Assembly: GCA_030684935.1 (NCBI GenBank)
Contig: JAUXXH010000013.1
Location: 1 to 64,000 of the forward strand
DNA: 64,000 nucleotides
Direction: 5' to 3'
Origin: Pseudolabrys sp.
GTDB taxonomy: Bacteria > Pseudomonadota > Alphaproteobacteria > Rhizobiales > Xanthobacteraceae
Positions 1 through 7,568 of this stretch are shown piece by piece; positions within the stretch are counted from its first letter, which is position 1; every line of letters begins with the position of its first letter. The position numbers were made by a program, and so were the translations under genes. The notes under the pieces were generated by a model. That model was given only the letters and a program-made list of their open reading frames with translations, had not been told where the DNA came from and made no database searches.

Positions 1-52
1 GTCGAACAAACTCTTGTCGCTGCTGCATTACCGACACCTCTTGCCACGGCAT
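1..52 (-). CDS. IS481-like transposase, N-terminal fragment (runs off window)
   Basis: The first 17 codons on the minus strand read MPWQEVSVMQQRQEFVR. This resembles the conserved N-terminus of IS481-family (DDE) transposases, which typically begin MPWKE or MPWQE followed by a short helix and an HTH. An AGGAGG ribosome-binding site lies about 7 nt before the ATG. The rest of the protein lies left of the window, so intactness cannot be judged. It is too short for the ORF track. The family call rests on a short N-terminal match and is moderately confident. Confidence 0.65.
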   Translation of the reverse strand, partial: MPWQEVSVMQQRQEFVR

Positions 53-141
53 GGAAGGCCCTCCTGAAAGCCGATTCCACGCAATGATGATGTGTCAGCT
101 ATGTCCCCGAACACCCGTCAGTCATGTGTCCGGGCTGAACA
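1..141 (-). mobile_element. terminal part of an IS481-like insertion sequence
   Basis: Between the transposase start and about position 141 the minus strand reads TGTTCAGCCCGGACACATG then TGTTCGGGGACATAGCTGAC, which looks like a subterminal region of an IS481-type element. I place the outer tip near the ACA at 139-141 because the sequence beyond it matches a chromosomal palindromic repeat. The other end and the target duplication are outside the window, so the boundary is tentative. Confidence 0.5.
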
Positions 142-443
142 CTTGACCCGCGCATCCATGGTGGGCCGCCACGCGGCAAAGCCTTGCCTAACGCTGCACC
201 TGGCGATCCGCCTCATGGATGGCCGGGTCAAGTGACACGGCCGGGCCGGCCGAAGGCCGGACCCGGTTGCCCGGCCATGACGGCGGTGAGGTCGTGGCGC
301 TTCCCCACCACCGAGCCATGCAAATTTCCTCTGGCATGGCGCTGCATCGGCATGTTGCGTGGCGCGGCATTCCGGCTATGGTCGCGCGCCCGCGTGTCGT
401 CCGCGCGGCCAATCAATACAAAACGTTCCTTGGGAAGAAACAC
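142..443. repeat. intergenic stretch with a palindromic repeat cut by the IS end
   Basis: No gene is supported in these 302 bases. CTTGACCCGCGCATCCATG at 142-160 is an imperfect inverted partner of CATGGATGGCCGGGTCAAG near 213-231. The pair resembles the repeat at 60.67-60.79 kb, which contains GGGCTTGATCCGGGCATCC. A GC-rich palindrome (GGCCGGCCGAAGGCCGG) follows. The rest is the leader of the next gene. Confidence 0.5.
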
Positions 444-1424
444 ATGACAATGCGCGCCCTTGTTGCAGCCGGACTCCTCGTCGCGACCGCCATCGCCGGT
501 GTTTCGCCCGCCGCTGCCCAGAATTTCCCCACGCGGCCGATCACCATGATCGTACCGTTCGCCGCCGGCGGCGGCACCGATGCAGTCGGCCGCGCCATCG
601 CCGACACCATGTCGTCGGCGCTTGGCCAGACGGTTGTCATCGAAAATGCCGGCGGCGGCGGCGGCACCATCGGTGCGGTGCGCGCTGCGCGTGCGGCGCC
701 CGACGGCTACACCATTCTGCTGCACCAGCCGGGCCTCGCGGCCGCGGTGTCGCTCTATCCGAAATTCGGCATCAATCCCGAGAAGGATCTGGTCGGCGTC
801 GGCCTGGTCAATGTCGGCTCGCTGATGATCGTCGGCCACAAATCGTTGCAGGGCGACACGCTCAAGGACCTCGTCGATGGGGCAAAGAAGAGCGGCAAGA
901 AGCTGACCTTCGGCCATCCCGGCGCGGGCTCGATGGGCCATTTCTGCGGCGCGCTGCTGCAGCAGGCGCTGCAGGCGCCGATCGATCTTGTGCCGTATCG
1001 CGGCGGCGGACCGGCCATGGCCGATACCATCGCAGGCCATGTCGACCTGACCTGCGTCGGCCTGAACTTCGGCGTCGAGCAGATGGAAGCCGGCACGCTC
1101 AAGGGCTTCGGTATTACCGGCCGCGAACCGTTCGCGCCGGCGCCCAAGGTCGAGCCGCTGGCGATCGCCTATCCGGATCTCGATCTGCCGTACTGGCACG
1201 CGCTGTTCGCGCCGGCCGGCACGCCGCAGCCCATCATCGACCGCCTCAACGCCGCCTTGCGCAAGAGCTTCTCGGACCCGCGCGTGCAGAAGATCTTCGC
1301 GTCGAACGGCATGGCGGTCTATCCGGAATCCCAGCACGGGCCGGAAGCCGCCACCACGCTGCTGAGCAGCGAGATCAAGCGCCTCGGCGAGGTCATCCGC
1401 GTCCACAACATCAAGCCGCAGTAA
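444..1424 (+). CDS. TctC/Bug-family periplasmic substrate-binding protein
   Basis: This is a 326-residue receptor of the tripartite tricarboxylate transporter (Bug) family, which binds carboxylic acids in the periplasm. Residues 1-26 form a signal peptide (AAGLLVATAIAG, then AAAQ). The mature part opens with the family signature FPTRPITMIVPFAAGGGTD and has the usual length. I chose the ATG at 444, not the longer ORF, because it has a GGGAAG ribosome-binding site and gives a clean signal peptide. The hydroxyacid oxidase follows after 24 nt, so the ligand may be a hydroxy- or dicarboxylate (inference). No TctA or TctB membrane subunits are nearby. Confidence 0.9.
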   Translation: MTMRALVAAGLLVATAIAGVSPAAAQNFPTRPITMIVPFAAGGGTDAVGRAIADTMSSALGQTVVIENAGGGGGTIGAVRAARAAPDGYTILLHQPGLAAAVSLYPKFGINPEKDLVGVGLVNVGSLMIVGHKSLQGDTLKDLVDGAKKSGKKLTFGHPGAGSMGHFCGALLQQALQAPIDLVPYRGGGPAMADTIAGHVDLTCVGLNFGVEQMEAGTLKGFGITGREPFAPAPKVEPLAIAYPDLDLPYWHALFAPAGTPQPIIDRLNAALRKSFSDPRVQKIFASNGMAVYPESQHGPEAATTLLSSEIKRLGEVIRVHNIKPQ

Positions 1425-1448
1425 AGTCCGCGCCCGGTAACCGATGAC

Positions 1449-2636
1449 ATGAGTGTCGAGCAGGCCATCAACATCGAAGACCTCCGCCGGATGTGCCGGC
1501 GGCGGCTGCCGCGTATCGCCTTCGATTACATCGAAGGCGGCACCGAGGACGAACGCGGCATGCCGACCAACACGGCCGGCTTTCTGCGCTACCGGCTGCT
1601 GCCGCGCTATCTCGTCGATGTCAGCAAGCGCGAGCAGTCGGTCACGCTGTTCGGCAAGGCCTATTCGAGCCCGTTCGGCTTCGGCCCGACCGGCACCATG
1701 GGCCTGTTCCGCCGCGGCAGCGAACTGATGCTGGCCGAGGCCGCGCGCGACGCCAACATTCCCTATGTCATGTCGGGCGCCAGCAACGCCTCGATGGAAG
1801 CGGCGGCGCGCATCGCGCCCGATCATCTCTGGTACCAGCTCTATTCGGCGACTGATCAGGGCATCTGCGCCGATCTGTTGCGCCGCGCGCACAACGCCGG
1901 CATCGGCGTGCTCATGGTCACGGTCGACGTGCCGGTGCGCACGCGGCGCGAGCGCAACATTCGCAACGGCTTCAACTTCCAGCACAAGCTCAAGCCCTCG
2001 ATCGTTGCCGAGGCGCTGCGGCATCCGGCCTGGATCGTCGAATATCTGCGCCATGGCGGCGCGCCGATCCTCGACAACTGGGCGCCCTACGCCGCCAAGG
2101 GCGCCAACGCCACCGAGGTCGCGCAGTTCTTCAATTCGCAGGTGCCGGCGCCGTCGCAGACCTGGCGCGAACTCGACACCTTCCGCAAGCTGTGGCCGGG
2201 CAAGCTGGTGGTGAAGGGCGTCATGACCACGGGCGATGCCGAGCGCGCGGTGGCGGCCGGCGCCGACGGCATCCTGGTGTCCAACCACGGCGGCCGGCAG
2301 CTCGACCGCGCGCCGGCGCCGATCGACATGTTCCCGGCGATCGACGCGGCGGTCGGCGACAAGGTCACGCTGATGCTGGACAGCGGCATCCGCCGCGGCT
2401 CGGACATCATCACCGCGCTGTGCGTGGGCGCCAAGTTCACATTCCTCGGCCGCGCGGGTTTGTACGGCGTGTCGGCCGGTGGGCTCGCCGGCGCCAAGCG
2501 CGTGATCGAGATTTTCCGCACCGAGCTCGACCTCACCATGGGGCAGATGGGCTGCCCGACGGTCGCCGATCTCGGGCCGGAGTGTCTGTGGACCGAGCGC
2601 GACCTCGCGCCGGTGGTGACGCGGCCGAGGGGGTAG
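1449..2636 (+). CDS. FMN-dependent alpha-hydroxy acid oxidase/dehydrogenase
   Basis: This 395-residue protein of the LldD / glycolate oxidase family oxidises an L-2-hydroxy acid such as lactate, glycolate or mandelate to the 2-oxo acid using FMN. Family residues are visible: the phosphate-side PTGTMG loop (about 78-83), WYQLY (catalytic Tyr), TVDVPV (Asp), SNHGGRQLD around residue 276 (catalytic His and substrate Arg) and LDSGIRRGSDI (FMN phosphate). There is no signal peptide or transmembrane segment, so it is probably cytoplasmic. It follows the receptor gene closely and is probably co-transcribed. The substrate cannot be set from sequence alone. Confidence 0.88.
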   Translation: MSVEQAINIEDLRRMCRRRLPRIAFDYIEGGTEDERGMPTNTAGFLRYRLLPRYLVDVSKREQSVTLFGKAYSSPFGFGPTGTMGLFRRGSELMLAEAARDANIPYVMSGASNASMEAAARIAPDHLWYQLYSATDQGICADLLRRAHNAGIGVLMVTVDVPVRTRRERNIRNGFNFQHKLKPSIVAEALRHPAWIVEYLRHGGAPILDNWAPYAAKGANATEVAQFFNSQVPAPSQTWRELDTFRKLWPGKLVVKGVMTTGDAERAVAAGADGILVSNHGGRQLDRAPAPIDMFPAIDAAVGDKVTLMLDSGIRRGSDIITALCVGAKFTFLGRAGLYGVSAGGLAGAKRVIEIFRTELDLTMGQMGCPTVADLGPECLWTERDLAPVVTRPRG

Positions 2637-2660
2637 GGCTACCAGCGCATCACGACTGCG

Positions 2661-2909
2661 CTACGTCTTCGCCGCCTTGCTTATGACCCGGTCGGCGGAG
2701 CGGTCGACCTGCGTGTGGTCGCGAAACCACGACAGCGCGGCGGTGGCGAGCGCCAGCGGGTCGGTTTCGCCGGCTTCCATCAACTCGTAGATCTTGGCCT
2801 TCATCGGCTCGTAGCCGCGCGCGCGCTCGTCGGCGGTGAACACACCCATCTCCTCGATGTGCTCCCAGGCCAGCATGAATGACTCGGCGTAGAGGTCGCG
2901 CTGATCCAT
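2661..2909 (-). CDS. small conserved-looking hypothetical protein
   Basis: An 82-residue acidic soluble protein starting MDQRDLYAESFMLAWEHIEE, with a GAGGATGAG ribosome-binding site before its ATG. It is predicted mainly helical, with no transmembrane segment, Cys cluster or motif I recognise. It converges on the oxidase gene with a 24-bp gap and lies head-to-head with the VTT-domain gene. Coding is supported by codon use and a good start. Function is unknown. Confidence 0.6.
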   Translation of the reverse strand: MDQRDLYAESFMLAWEHIEEMGVFTADERARGYEPMKAKIYELMEAGETDPLALATAALSWFRDHTQVDRSADRVISKAAKT

Positions 2910-3043
2910 CTCATCCTCCGGGGGCCTACCCCGTTAACGGGCGATCGCCGCCGCAGTTCCGGCGCTTTGTGCGGCGAGAGGAAGGCGCTTCCCGCGCAGC
3001 CTATCCCGGCTGGCGGGCATTGGCAGCGGACACGCGATCGACT

Positions 3044-3769
3044 ATGACCCTGTCCGCCCCATCCCCGGCCCGCAAAGTCACCAAACTCCACCCCAAACCG
3101 CATCCCATGGCCAACCCCCGTCGATGGCTTCTCGCGGCCGTGGTGCTGCTGATCCTCGCCGGCATGGCGACGGCGGCGTGGGGCCTGAGCCTCGGCATCA
3201 CCCCCGACATGTTGCGCGGCTGGATCGCCCGCCTCGGGGTCTGGGCGCCGATCGGCTTTGTGGTGATCTATGCTGTCTCCAGCGTCGCAATGCTGCCGGG
3301 CGGCATCTTCGACGTCGTCGGCGGCGCGATGTTCGGCCCCTATCTCGGCAGCGTCATCAATCTGGCCGGTGCCACGCTCGGGGCCGTGCTGAGTTTCCTG
3401 GTGGCGCGGTACCTCGCCCGCGACTGGGCGGAGGCGCGGGCAGGGCCGCGGCTGCAGGGCGTCATGCGCAACGTCGACGCCGAAGGCTGGCGCTTCGTCG
3501 CCTTCCTGCGGCTGGTCCCGGTGTTTCCCTACGCGATCATCAATTACCTGCTGGGCGTGACGCGCATTCCGTTCCTGCACTATCTGCTGGCGACGGTGGT
3601 ATTCATGGCGCCGTCGACCATCGCCTATACCTGGCTCGGCCACGCCGGCCGCGCGCTGGTGGCGGGCGATGAGGACGTGATCCAGTACGCCTTGATCGCA
3701 CTCGGCGTGCTCGGCGCGCTGATGGTGCTGCCGCGCTTCATGATGCGGATGCGGAAGAAAGACAGCTAG
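3044..3769 (+). CDS. TVP38/TMEM64 (VTT/DedA-like) membrane protein
   Basis: A 241-residue inner-membrane protein of the TVP38/TMEM64 (SNARE-associated, VTT) family. A first helix lies near residues 27-47. The characteristic re-entrant segment follows, with MLPGGIFDVVGGAMFGPYLG and later FLRLVPVFPYAIINYLLGVT, matching the family G-[SA]-x-FG and F-x-R-x-x-P-x-x-P motifs. Two C-terminal helices follow. The family is linked to phospholipid or small-solute handling, but the bacterial role is poorly defined. The start is uncertain: I use the ATG at 3044, and the ATG at 3107 is the alternative. Neither has a strong ribosome-binding site. Confidence 0.85.
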   Translation: MTLSAPSPARKVTKLHPKPHPMANPRRWLLAAVVLLILAGMATAAWGLSLGITPDMLRGWIARLGVWAPIGFVVIYAVSSVAMLPGGIFDVVGGAMFGPYLGSVINLAGATLGAVLSFLVARYLARDWAEARAGPRLQGVMRNVDAEGWRFVAFLRLVPVFPYAIINYLLGVTRIPFLHYLLATVVFMAPSTIAYTWLGHAGRALVAGDEDVIQYALIALGVLGALMVLPRFMMRMRKKDS

Positions 3770-3810
3770 CGCCGCTGGGACTGAATCGGTCAGCGACGAG
3801 ACGCTCTTAA

Positions 3811-3953
3811 CCTCTCCCATAGGGAGAGGTCGGATTGCCATAAGCGCGCTAACGCGCGTCTTCGACGCGCTATGGCAATCCGGGTGAGGGGTTATGGGCT
3901 ATCGAGAGTCCTAGAACCCCCTCACCCCAACCCTCTCCCCAAAGGGGAGAGGG
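3811..3953. repeat. interspersed palindromic repeat, family A copy 1
   Basis: The element opens with CCTCTCCCATAGGGAGAGG, continues with complementary blocks GGATTGCCATA and TATGGCAATCC around an internal hairpin, and ends CCCTCTCCCC AAAGGGGAGAGGG. The middle holds ATCGAGAGTC, also found in the copy at 5752-5860. It can fold into several nested hairpins and has no coding content. It could act as a terminator for the VTT gene or be a REP-type mobile repeat. Confidence 0.8.
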
Positions 3954-4203
3954 AGCAGGCGGAGTGCGCCGATCCGCTTTAGATAAATTTCTAGCTTCAA
4001 CGCCTCCAATTCCCGCGATGGTGGCATTCGTCCCGCCTGCGCGGCGCCAACTCATTTTCAAACATCTCGGGCGCAATTGTTTTGACTTCGCATCGCGCCG
4101 CATCGACACTTGGCGGCAGGCAAGTGCCTCAACAAAAGACGGGACGACAGGGAGAAGACGACCGAGGAGCGCGTGTGAAGGTCCATACGAACAAGGAATC
4201 ACA
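3954..4203. other. non-coding leader upstream of the LVIVD-like gene
   Basis: The ORF track extends the LVIVD-like protein back to 3964, but this N-terminal extension (MRRSALDKFLASTPP and onward) is Arg-rich and lacks conserved features. The internal ATG at 4204 has an AAGGA ribosome-binding site. I therefore read this stretch as leader and promoter DNA. No clear promoter, riboswitch or hairpin could be assigned. Confidence 0.45.
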
Positions 4204-5730
4204 ATGGCGCGCCCTGACGATCAATCTGCCGGCTCCCCCGCCGATCCCGCCAAACATGGCGTCATGCCCGGCGGCGGCGTCGTGCCGTTCCGGCTGCCGG
4301 CCGGCGCCCTGACCTATCTCGACCGCAATCAGTACATCTCCAACATGGAGGTGATTTCCTACTTCCCCGACATCGACATCATGATCTTCGGCGACGAGCA
4401 CTCGTGCCTGTGGGCCAAGGGCAAGCGCCGCCTGATCGCCTTCAAGGGCGGCTTCGTCGACATCACCGAGCCGAAGCAGGCGACCGTGATCGCCAACAAG
4501 ACCGGCGGCGTGTTCCAGAGCTGCGTCTACAACACGCGGCTGAAGAAGTGGCTGACCGTCGTCGCGCACCAGATGCCGCTGACGCCGGGCACGACGCAAT
4601 ATCCGCGCGGCAAATATCATCCGGAATATGCGCAGAAGGCGATCGACGATCCCGGCTTCCGCGGCATCAAGACCTATGACGTCACCGACCCGGACAAGGT
4701 CGAGCTGCTCAACGAATTCAACACCGGCAAGACCGGCCACGGCGTCCATCTGCCGTTCTACGACGGCGGGCAATACGGCTATCTGGCCTGCGGCTGGGAC
4801 GACCAGCTGCGCATGGAGAGCACCGAGCGCGTCTACAGCAACGGCCTGATGATCGTCGACATGACCGACCCGTCCAAGGTCAAGGAAGTGTCGCGCTGGT
4901 GGGTGCCGGGACAGCGTCTCGACGAGGAGGAACTGTACCGCACCACCTATCCCTTCGCCGGTGATCAGTGCTCATGGACCAACAACCGCACGCCCTGCAT
5001 CGTGCCGGTGCGCGTCGAGGACGGCGGCACGGTCGGCTATGGCGGCTGGGGTCATTTCGGCATGTATGTCCATGACCTCACCGACATCCGCAACCCGAAG
5101 GTCTACGGCAAGGTCACGCATCCGCTCGAGCCGATCGGCGGCATTCCGTTCCATCACGTCGTGCCGGTGCAGGCCGACCCGGTGCGCTTCCCGAAGCTGC
5201 AGAACCTCGTCATCGGCATTCCGGAATCGCTGGAGGCGGATTGCCGCGAGCCGTTCCACACCAGCTATGTCGTCGACGTGTCGGACAGGACGAAGCCGCG
5301 CATCGTCGGGCTGTTTCCGCGGCCGATGCCGCATCCGGATGCGCCCTACAAGGACTTCGCCATGGCGCGCGGCCGCTTCAGCTCGCGCGTCATGCAGCAC
5401 TGGATCGCGCCGGGCAAGGCGCGCCCGGACATCGTCGCGCTGTCATATCTCAACGCCGGGGTCCGGCTGTTCGACATCTCGGACCCGACCGAGCCGAAGG
5501 AGGTGGCCTATTTCGTGCCGCCGCGCGACGGCGAGATCGAGGACTACATGAGCTGGCGCCGCGGCACGACCGAAGCGGTGTTCATCGAGTGGGACCGCAA
5601 GCTGATCTGGGTCTCGACGCATGCCGGGCTCTATTGCCTGTCGGCGCCGTTCCTCGGCGAGCCGGTGCTCGAGCCGCAGGCGGTCACCGAATGGTCGGTG
5701 CCGCACGTGAATGTCGGCTGGGACGGGTAG
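4204..5730 (+). CDS. LVIVD-like beta-propeller repeat protein
   Basis: A 508-residue protein built of repeats resembling LVIVD units, for example IKTYDVTDPDKVELLNEF (near residue 160), LMIVDMTDPSKVKEVSRW (near 220), MYVHDLTDIRNPKVYG (near 290), SYVVDVSDRTKPRIVGLF (near 355) and VRLFDISDPTEPKEVAYF (near 420). Such units form beta-propeller blades. There is no signal peptide or transmembrane segment, so it looks cytoplasmic, which is notable because many LVIVD proteins are exported. Conserved His and Trp residues (GHGVHLPF, FHHVVPV) might form a ligand or metal site. The start is set by AAGGA upstream of the ATG. Function is unknown. Confidence 0.7.
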   Translation: MARPDDQSAGSPADPAKHGVMPGGGVVPFRLPAGALTYLDRNQYISNMEVISYFPDIDIMIFGDEHSCLWAKGKRRLIAFKGGFVDITEPKQATVIANKTGGVFQSCVYNTRLKKWLTVVAHQMPLTPGTTQYPRGKYHPEYAQKAIDDPGFRGIKTYDVTDPDKVELLNEFNTGKTGHGVHLPFYDGGQYGYLACGWDDQLRMESTERVYSNGLMIVDMTDPSKVKEVSRWWVPGQRLDEEELYRTTYPFAGDQCSWTNNRTPCIVPVRVEDGGTVGYGGWGHFGMYVHDLTDIRNPKVYGKVTHPLEPIGGIPFHHVVPVQADPVRFPKLQNLVIGIPESLEADCREPFHTSYVVDVSDRTKPRIVGLFPRPMPHPDAPYKDFAMARGRFSSRVMQHWIAPGKARPDIVALSYLNAGVRLFDISDPTEPKEVAYFVPPRDGEIEDYMSWRRGTTEAVFIEWDRKLIWVSTHAGLYCLSAPFLGEPVLEPQAVTEWSVPHVNVGWDG

Positions 5731-5751
5731 GGACGGCGACTCTCTTCTTCA

Positions 5752-5860
5752 CCTCTCCCATAGGGAGAGGTCGGATTGCGAAGCAATCCGGGTGAGGGGT
5801 TATGGCTCATCGAGAGTCACTTGCCCCCTCACCCCAACCCTCTCCCCCAAGGGGAGAGGG
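5752..5860. repeat. interspersed palindromic repeat, family A copy 2
   Basis: The ends and the middle ATCGAGAGTC block match the copy at 3811-3953. It opens CCTCTCCCATAGGGAGAGG, has GGATTGCGAAGCAATCC as a short inner hairpin, and ends CCCTCTCCCCCAAGGGGAGAGGG. The two copies bracket the LVIVD-like gene in the same orientation. Confidence 0.8.
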
Positions 5861-5927
5861 AGTACTCTGAGTTCGTCGATCTGCTTCGAACCGTAATGAT
5901 CGCCGTCTTGCAGCGCGACTTTCGGCT

Positions 5928-6662
5928 TTAATGCTGCTGCTGGTCGTTCATGGCGCCGCGCATGCGGTGCATCATGCCGCCGCGGTTCTTCATCATGGCT
6001 TCGTGGGCCGCGACCATCCCGCGCTTGGCGAGATCGCTGACTTCCGCCGCATGCTCCTGCAGCGCCTTGACGGCGGCGGCGTCGGCCGATGTCTGCACCA
6101 CGATGATGCCCTTGTCGGTGGGTTCATAGACGCTCTGGATTTTATCCTTGTGGGCGAAGATGGCGCGCAGCGCCGGCGTTTCGATCGGCAGATCCGGGTC
6201 GCGGCCTTCCTCGACGCGCTGCCCCATTTCGACGACATGCTTCTTGATGACTTCGGCAAGCCGCGGATCGTCGGATTCGGTGACGGTGCGAATGCCGTCG
6301 GGCAAGTTCGTCACGGTGCGCTTGATCTTGTCGTGATTGGCGAACAGGTCGTGGAGGTCGCCGCGCTCGTCGGCGGTGGCGTTGCCGCCCATCATCCCCA
6401 TACCCATCATGCCTTGGCCCATGCCGGGACCCATGCCTTGGCCCCTGCCTGGCCCCATGCCTTGCCTGTTGCCGGGCCCCATCTGGCCGCGCATGCCCGG
6501 TCCCATCTGGCCGTGCATGCCGGGGCCCATGCCCTGACCCATGCCCTGACCCATGCCGTGCATGCCGCGCGGGCCGTGGCCGTCCGACTGCGCGAACGCC
6601 AGGCCGCCGGCGAGGGCGACAGCGGCAACGATGCCGCCGATCACCAAGACTTTCTTCTTCAT
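5928..6662 (-). CDS. exported Met/Gly/Gln-rich protein, possible copper binder
   Basis: A 244-residue protein with a signal peptide (MKKKVLVIGGIVAAVALAGG, then LAFAQ). Residues about 28-95 are a low-complexity array of GMGQGMGPGM-type repeats with about 20 Met plus several His. A globular C-terminal half (ADERGDLHDLFANHDKIKR and onward) contains several His residues. Met-rich repeats of this kind bind Cu(I) or Ag(I) in CopA/CusB/PcoE-type proteins, and a metal role is inferred here. The gene is divergent from a two-component system. I chose the second ATG because GGAG lies 6 nt before it. The C-terminal half has a composition seen in hypothetical exported proteins of this order. Confidence 0.75.
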   Translation of the reverse strand: MKKKVLVIGGIVAAVALAGGLAFAQSDGHGPRGMHGMGQGMGQGMGPGMHGQMGPGMRGQMGPGNRQGMGPGRGQGMGPGMGQGMMGMGMMGGNATADERGDLHDLFANHDKIKRTVTNLPDGIRTVTESDDPRLAEVIKKHVVEMGQRVEEGRDPDLPIETPALRAIFAHKDKIQSVYEPTDKGIIVVQTSADAAAVKALQEHAAEVSDLAKRGMVAAHEAMMKNRGGMMHRMRGAMNDQQQH

Positions 6663-6767
6663 GTCCATCTCCAATGTCTGGGCAACGGATGCTCCGTTGC
6701 CGGTGCCGCATTGGCGGCCGCGGACGTCACCCAAGTTTTTCAGGCGTGGCGGTTTTTGTGACAAATT

Positions 6768-6790
6768 GTGTCAGGCGCGCCGCCTGACAC
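6768..6790. promoter_or_regulatory. palindrome in the divergent promoter region
   Basis: GTGTCAGGCG and CGCCTGACAC form a perfect 10-bp inverted repeat around CGC. It lies between the Met-rich gene and the response regulator gene. Just to its left is TTGTGACAAATTGTGTCA, with two related TGTGACA/TGTGTCA heptamers. This arrangement would suit binding of the adjacent OmpR-type regulator to control both directions. That binding is inferred. Confidence 0.5.
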
Positions 6791-6845
6791 GGCTGGACAT
6801 ATCTTTGGCGAAACGCCCGTGACGGGTTCGTCTATAGTCCTCTTC

Positions 6846-7568
6846 ATGCCGAACGGGCCGCACATCCTGATCGTTGACGACCATCGCGAGATTCGCGACC
6901 TGGTGTCACGGGCGCTGGTCAAGGAAGGCTTTCGCGTCAGCGGCGCCGCCGACGGCCGCGCCATGCGCAAGGTTCTGGCCGACAACCGCATTGACCTCAT
7001 CCTGCTCGATCTGATGCTGCCGGGCGAGGACGGCCTTGCGCTGTGCCGCGCCGTGCGCGCCGAATCGAACCTGCCGATCATCATGCTGACGGCCAAGGGC
7101 GACGAGGTCGACCGCGTCATCGGCCTGGAAATGGGCGCCGACGACTACCTCGGCAAACCGTTCGGCAGCCGCGAATTGATCGCGCGCATCAAGGCCGTCC
7201 TGCGCCGCAGCCAGGACAAGGCGCCGGCCGCCGGTCCGGAAGGCCGGCCCAAACGGTACAGTTTCGAGCGGTGGGAGCTGGATACCGGCGCGCGCGCGCT
7301 GTTGCGCGACGGCACCGTGACCGTGCCGCTCAGCACCGGGGAGTACGATCTCCTGATCGCGCTGGTCGAGCGGCCGCAGCGCGTGCTCAACCGCGACCAG
7401 CTACTCGATCTGGCGCGCGGCCGGTCGACGGCGGGTCTCGACCGCAGCATCGATACGCAGGTGAGCCGCCTGCGCAAGAAACTCGAGACCGATCCCGCCG
7501 ATCCGCAGATCATCAAGACGGTGTGGGGCGGGGGCTATATCTTCACCGCCGCGGTCACGCCCACATGA
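6846..7568 (+). CDS. OmpR-family DNA-binding response regulator
   Basis: A 240-residue regulator. The N-terminal receiver domain starts HILIVDDHREIRDLV (acidic pocket), has the phospho-acceptor Asp in LILLDLMLPGEDG (near residue 54), the conserved Thr in MLTAKG and Lys in LGKPF. The C-terminal winged helix (near 135-235) ends DPQIIKTVWGGGYIF, typical of OmpR/PhoB. The ATG at 6846 fits the usual receiver start; the longer ORF does not. Its last codons overlap the sensor kinase by 4 nt (ATGA), so the two are translationally coupled and form a cognate pair. Confidence 0.93.
   Translation: MPNGPHILIVDDHREIRDLVSRALVKEGFRVSGAADGRAMRKVLADNRIDLILLDLMLPGEDGLALCRAVRAESNLPIIMLTAKGDEVDRVIGLEMGADDYLGKPFGSRELIARIKAVLRRSQDKAPAAGPEGRPKRYSFERWELDTGARALLRDGTVTVPLSTGEYDLLIALVERPQRVLNRDQLLDLARGRSTAGLDRSIDTQVSRLRKKLETDPADPQIIKTVWGGGYIFTAAVTPT

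Noticed and set aside
228-2288. 686-aa minus-strand ORF
   Set aside because: It is a His/Arg-rich shadow of the TctC and hydroxyacid oxidase genes; long antisense ORFs are expected at this GC content. The same reasoning removed 16276..18486 (736 aa) and 23897..26125 (742 aa).
3811-3953. CRISPR array
   Set aside because: The repeats are imperfect nested palindromes spread over the window with no regular unit and spacer spacing, and no cas gene is present.
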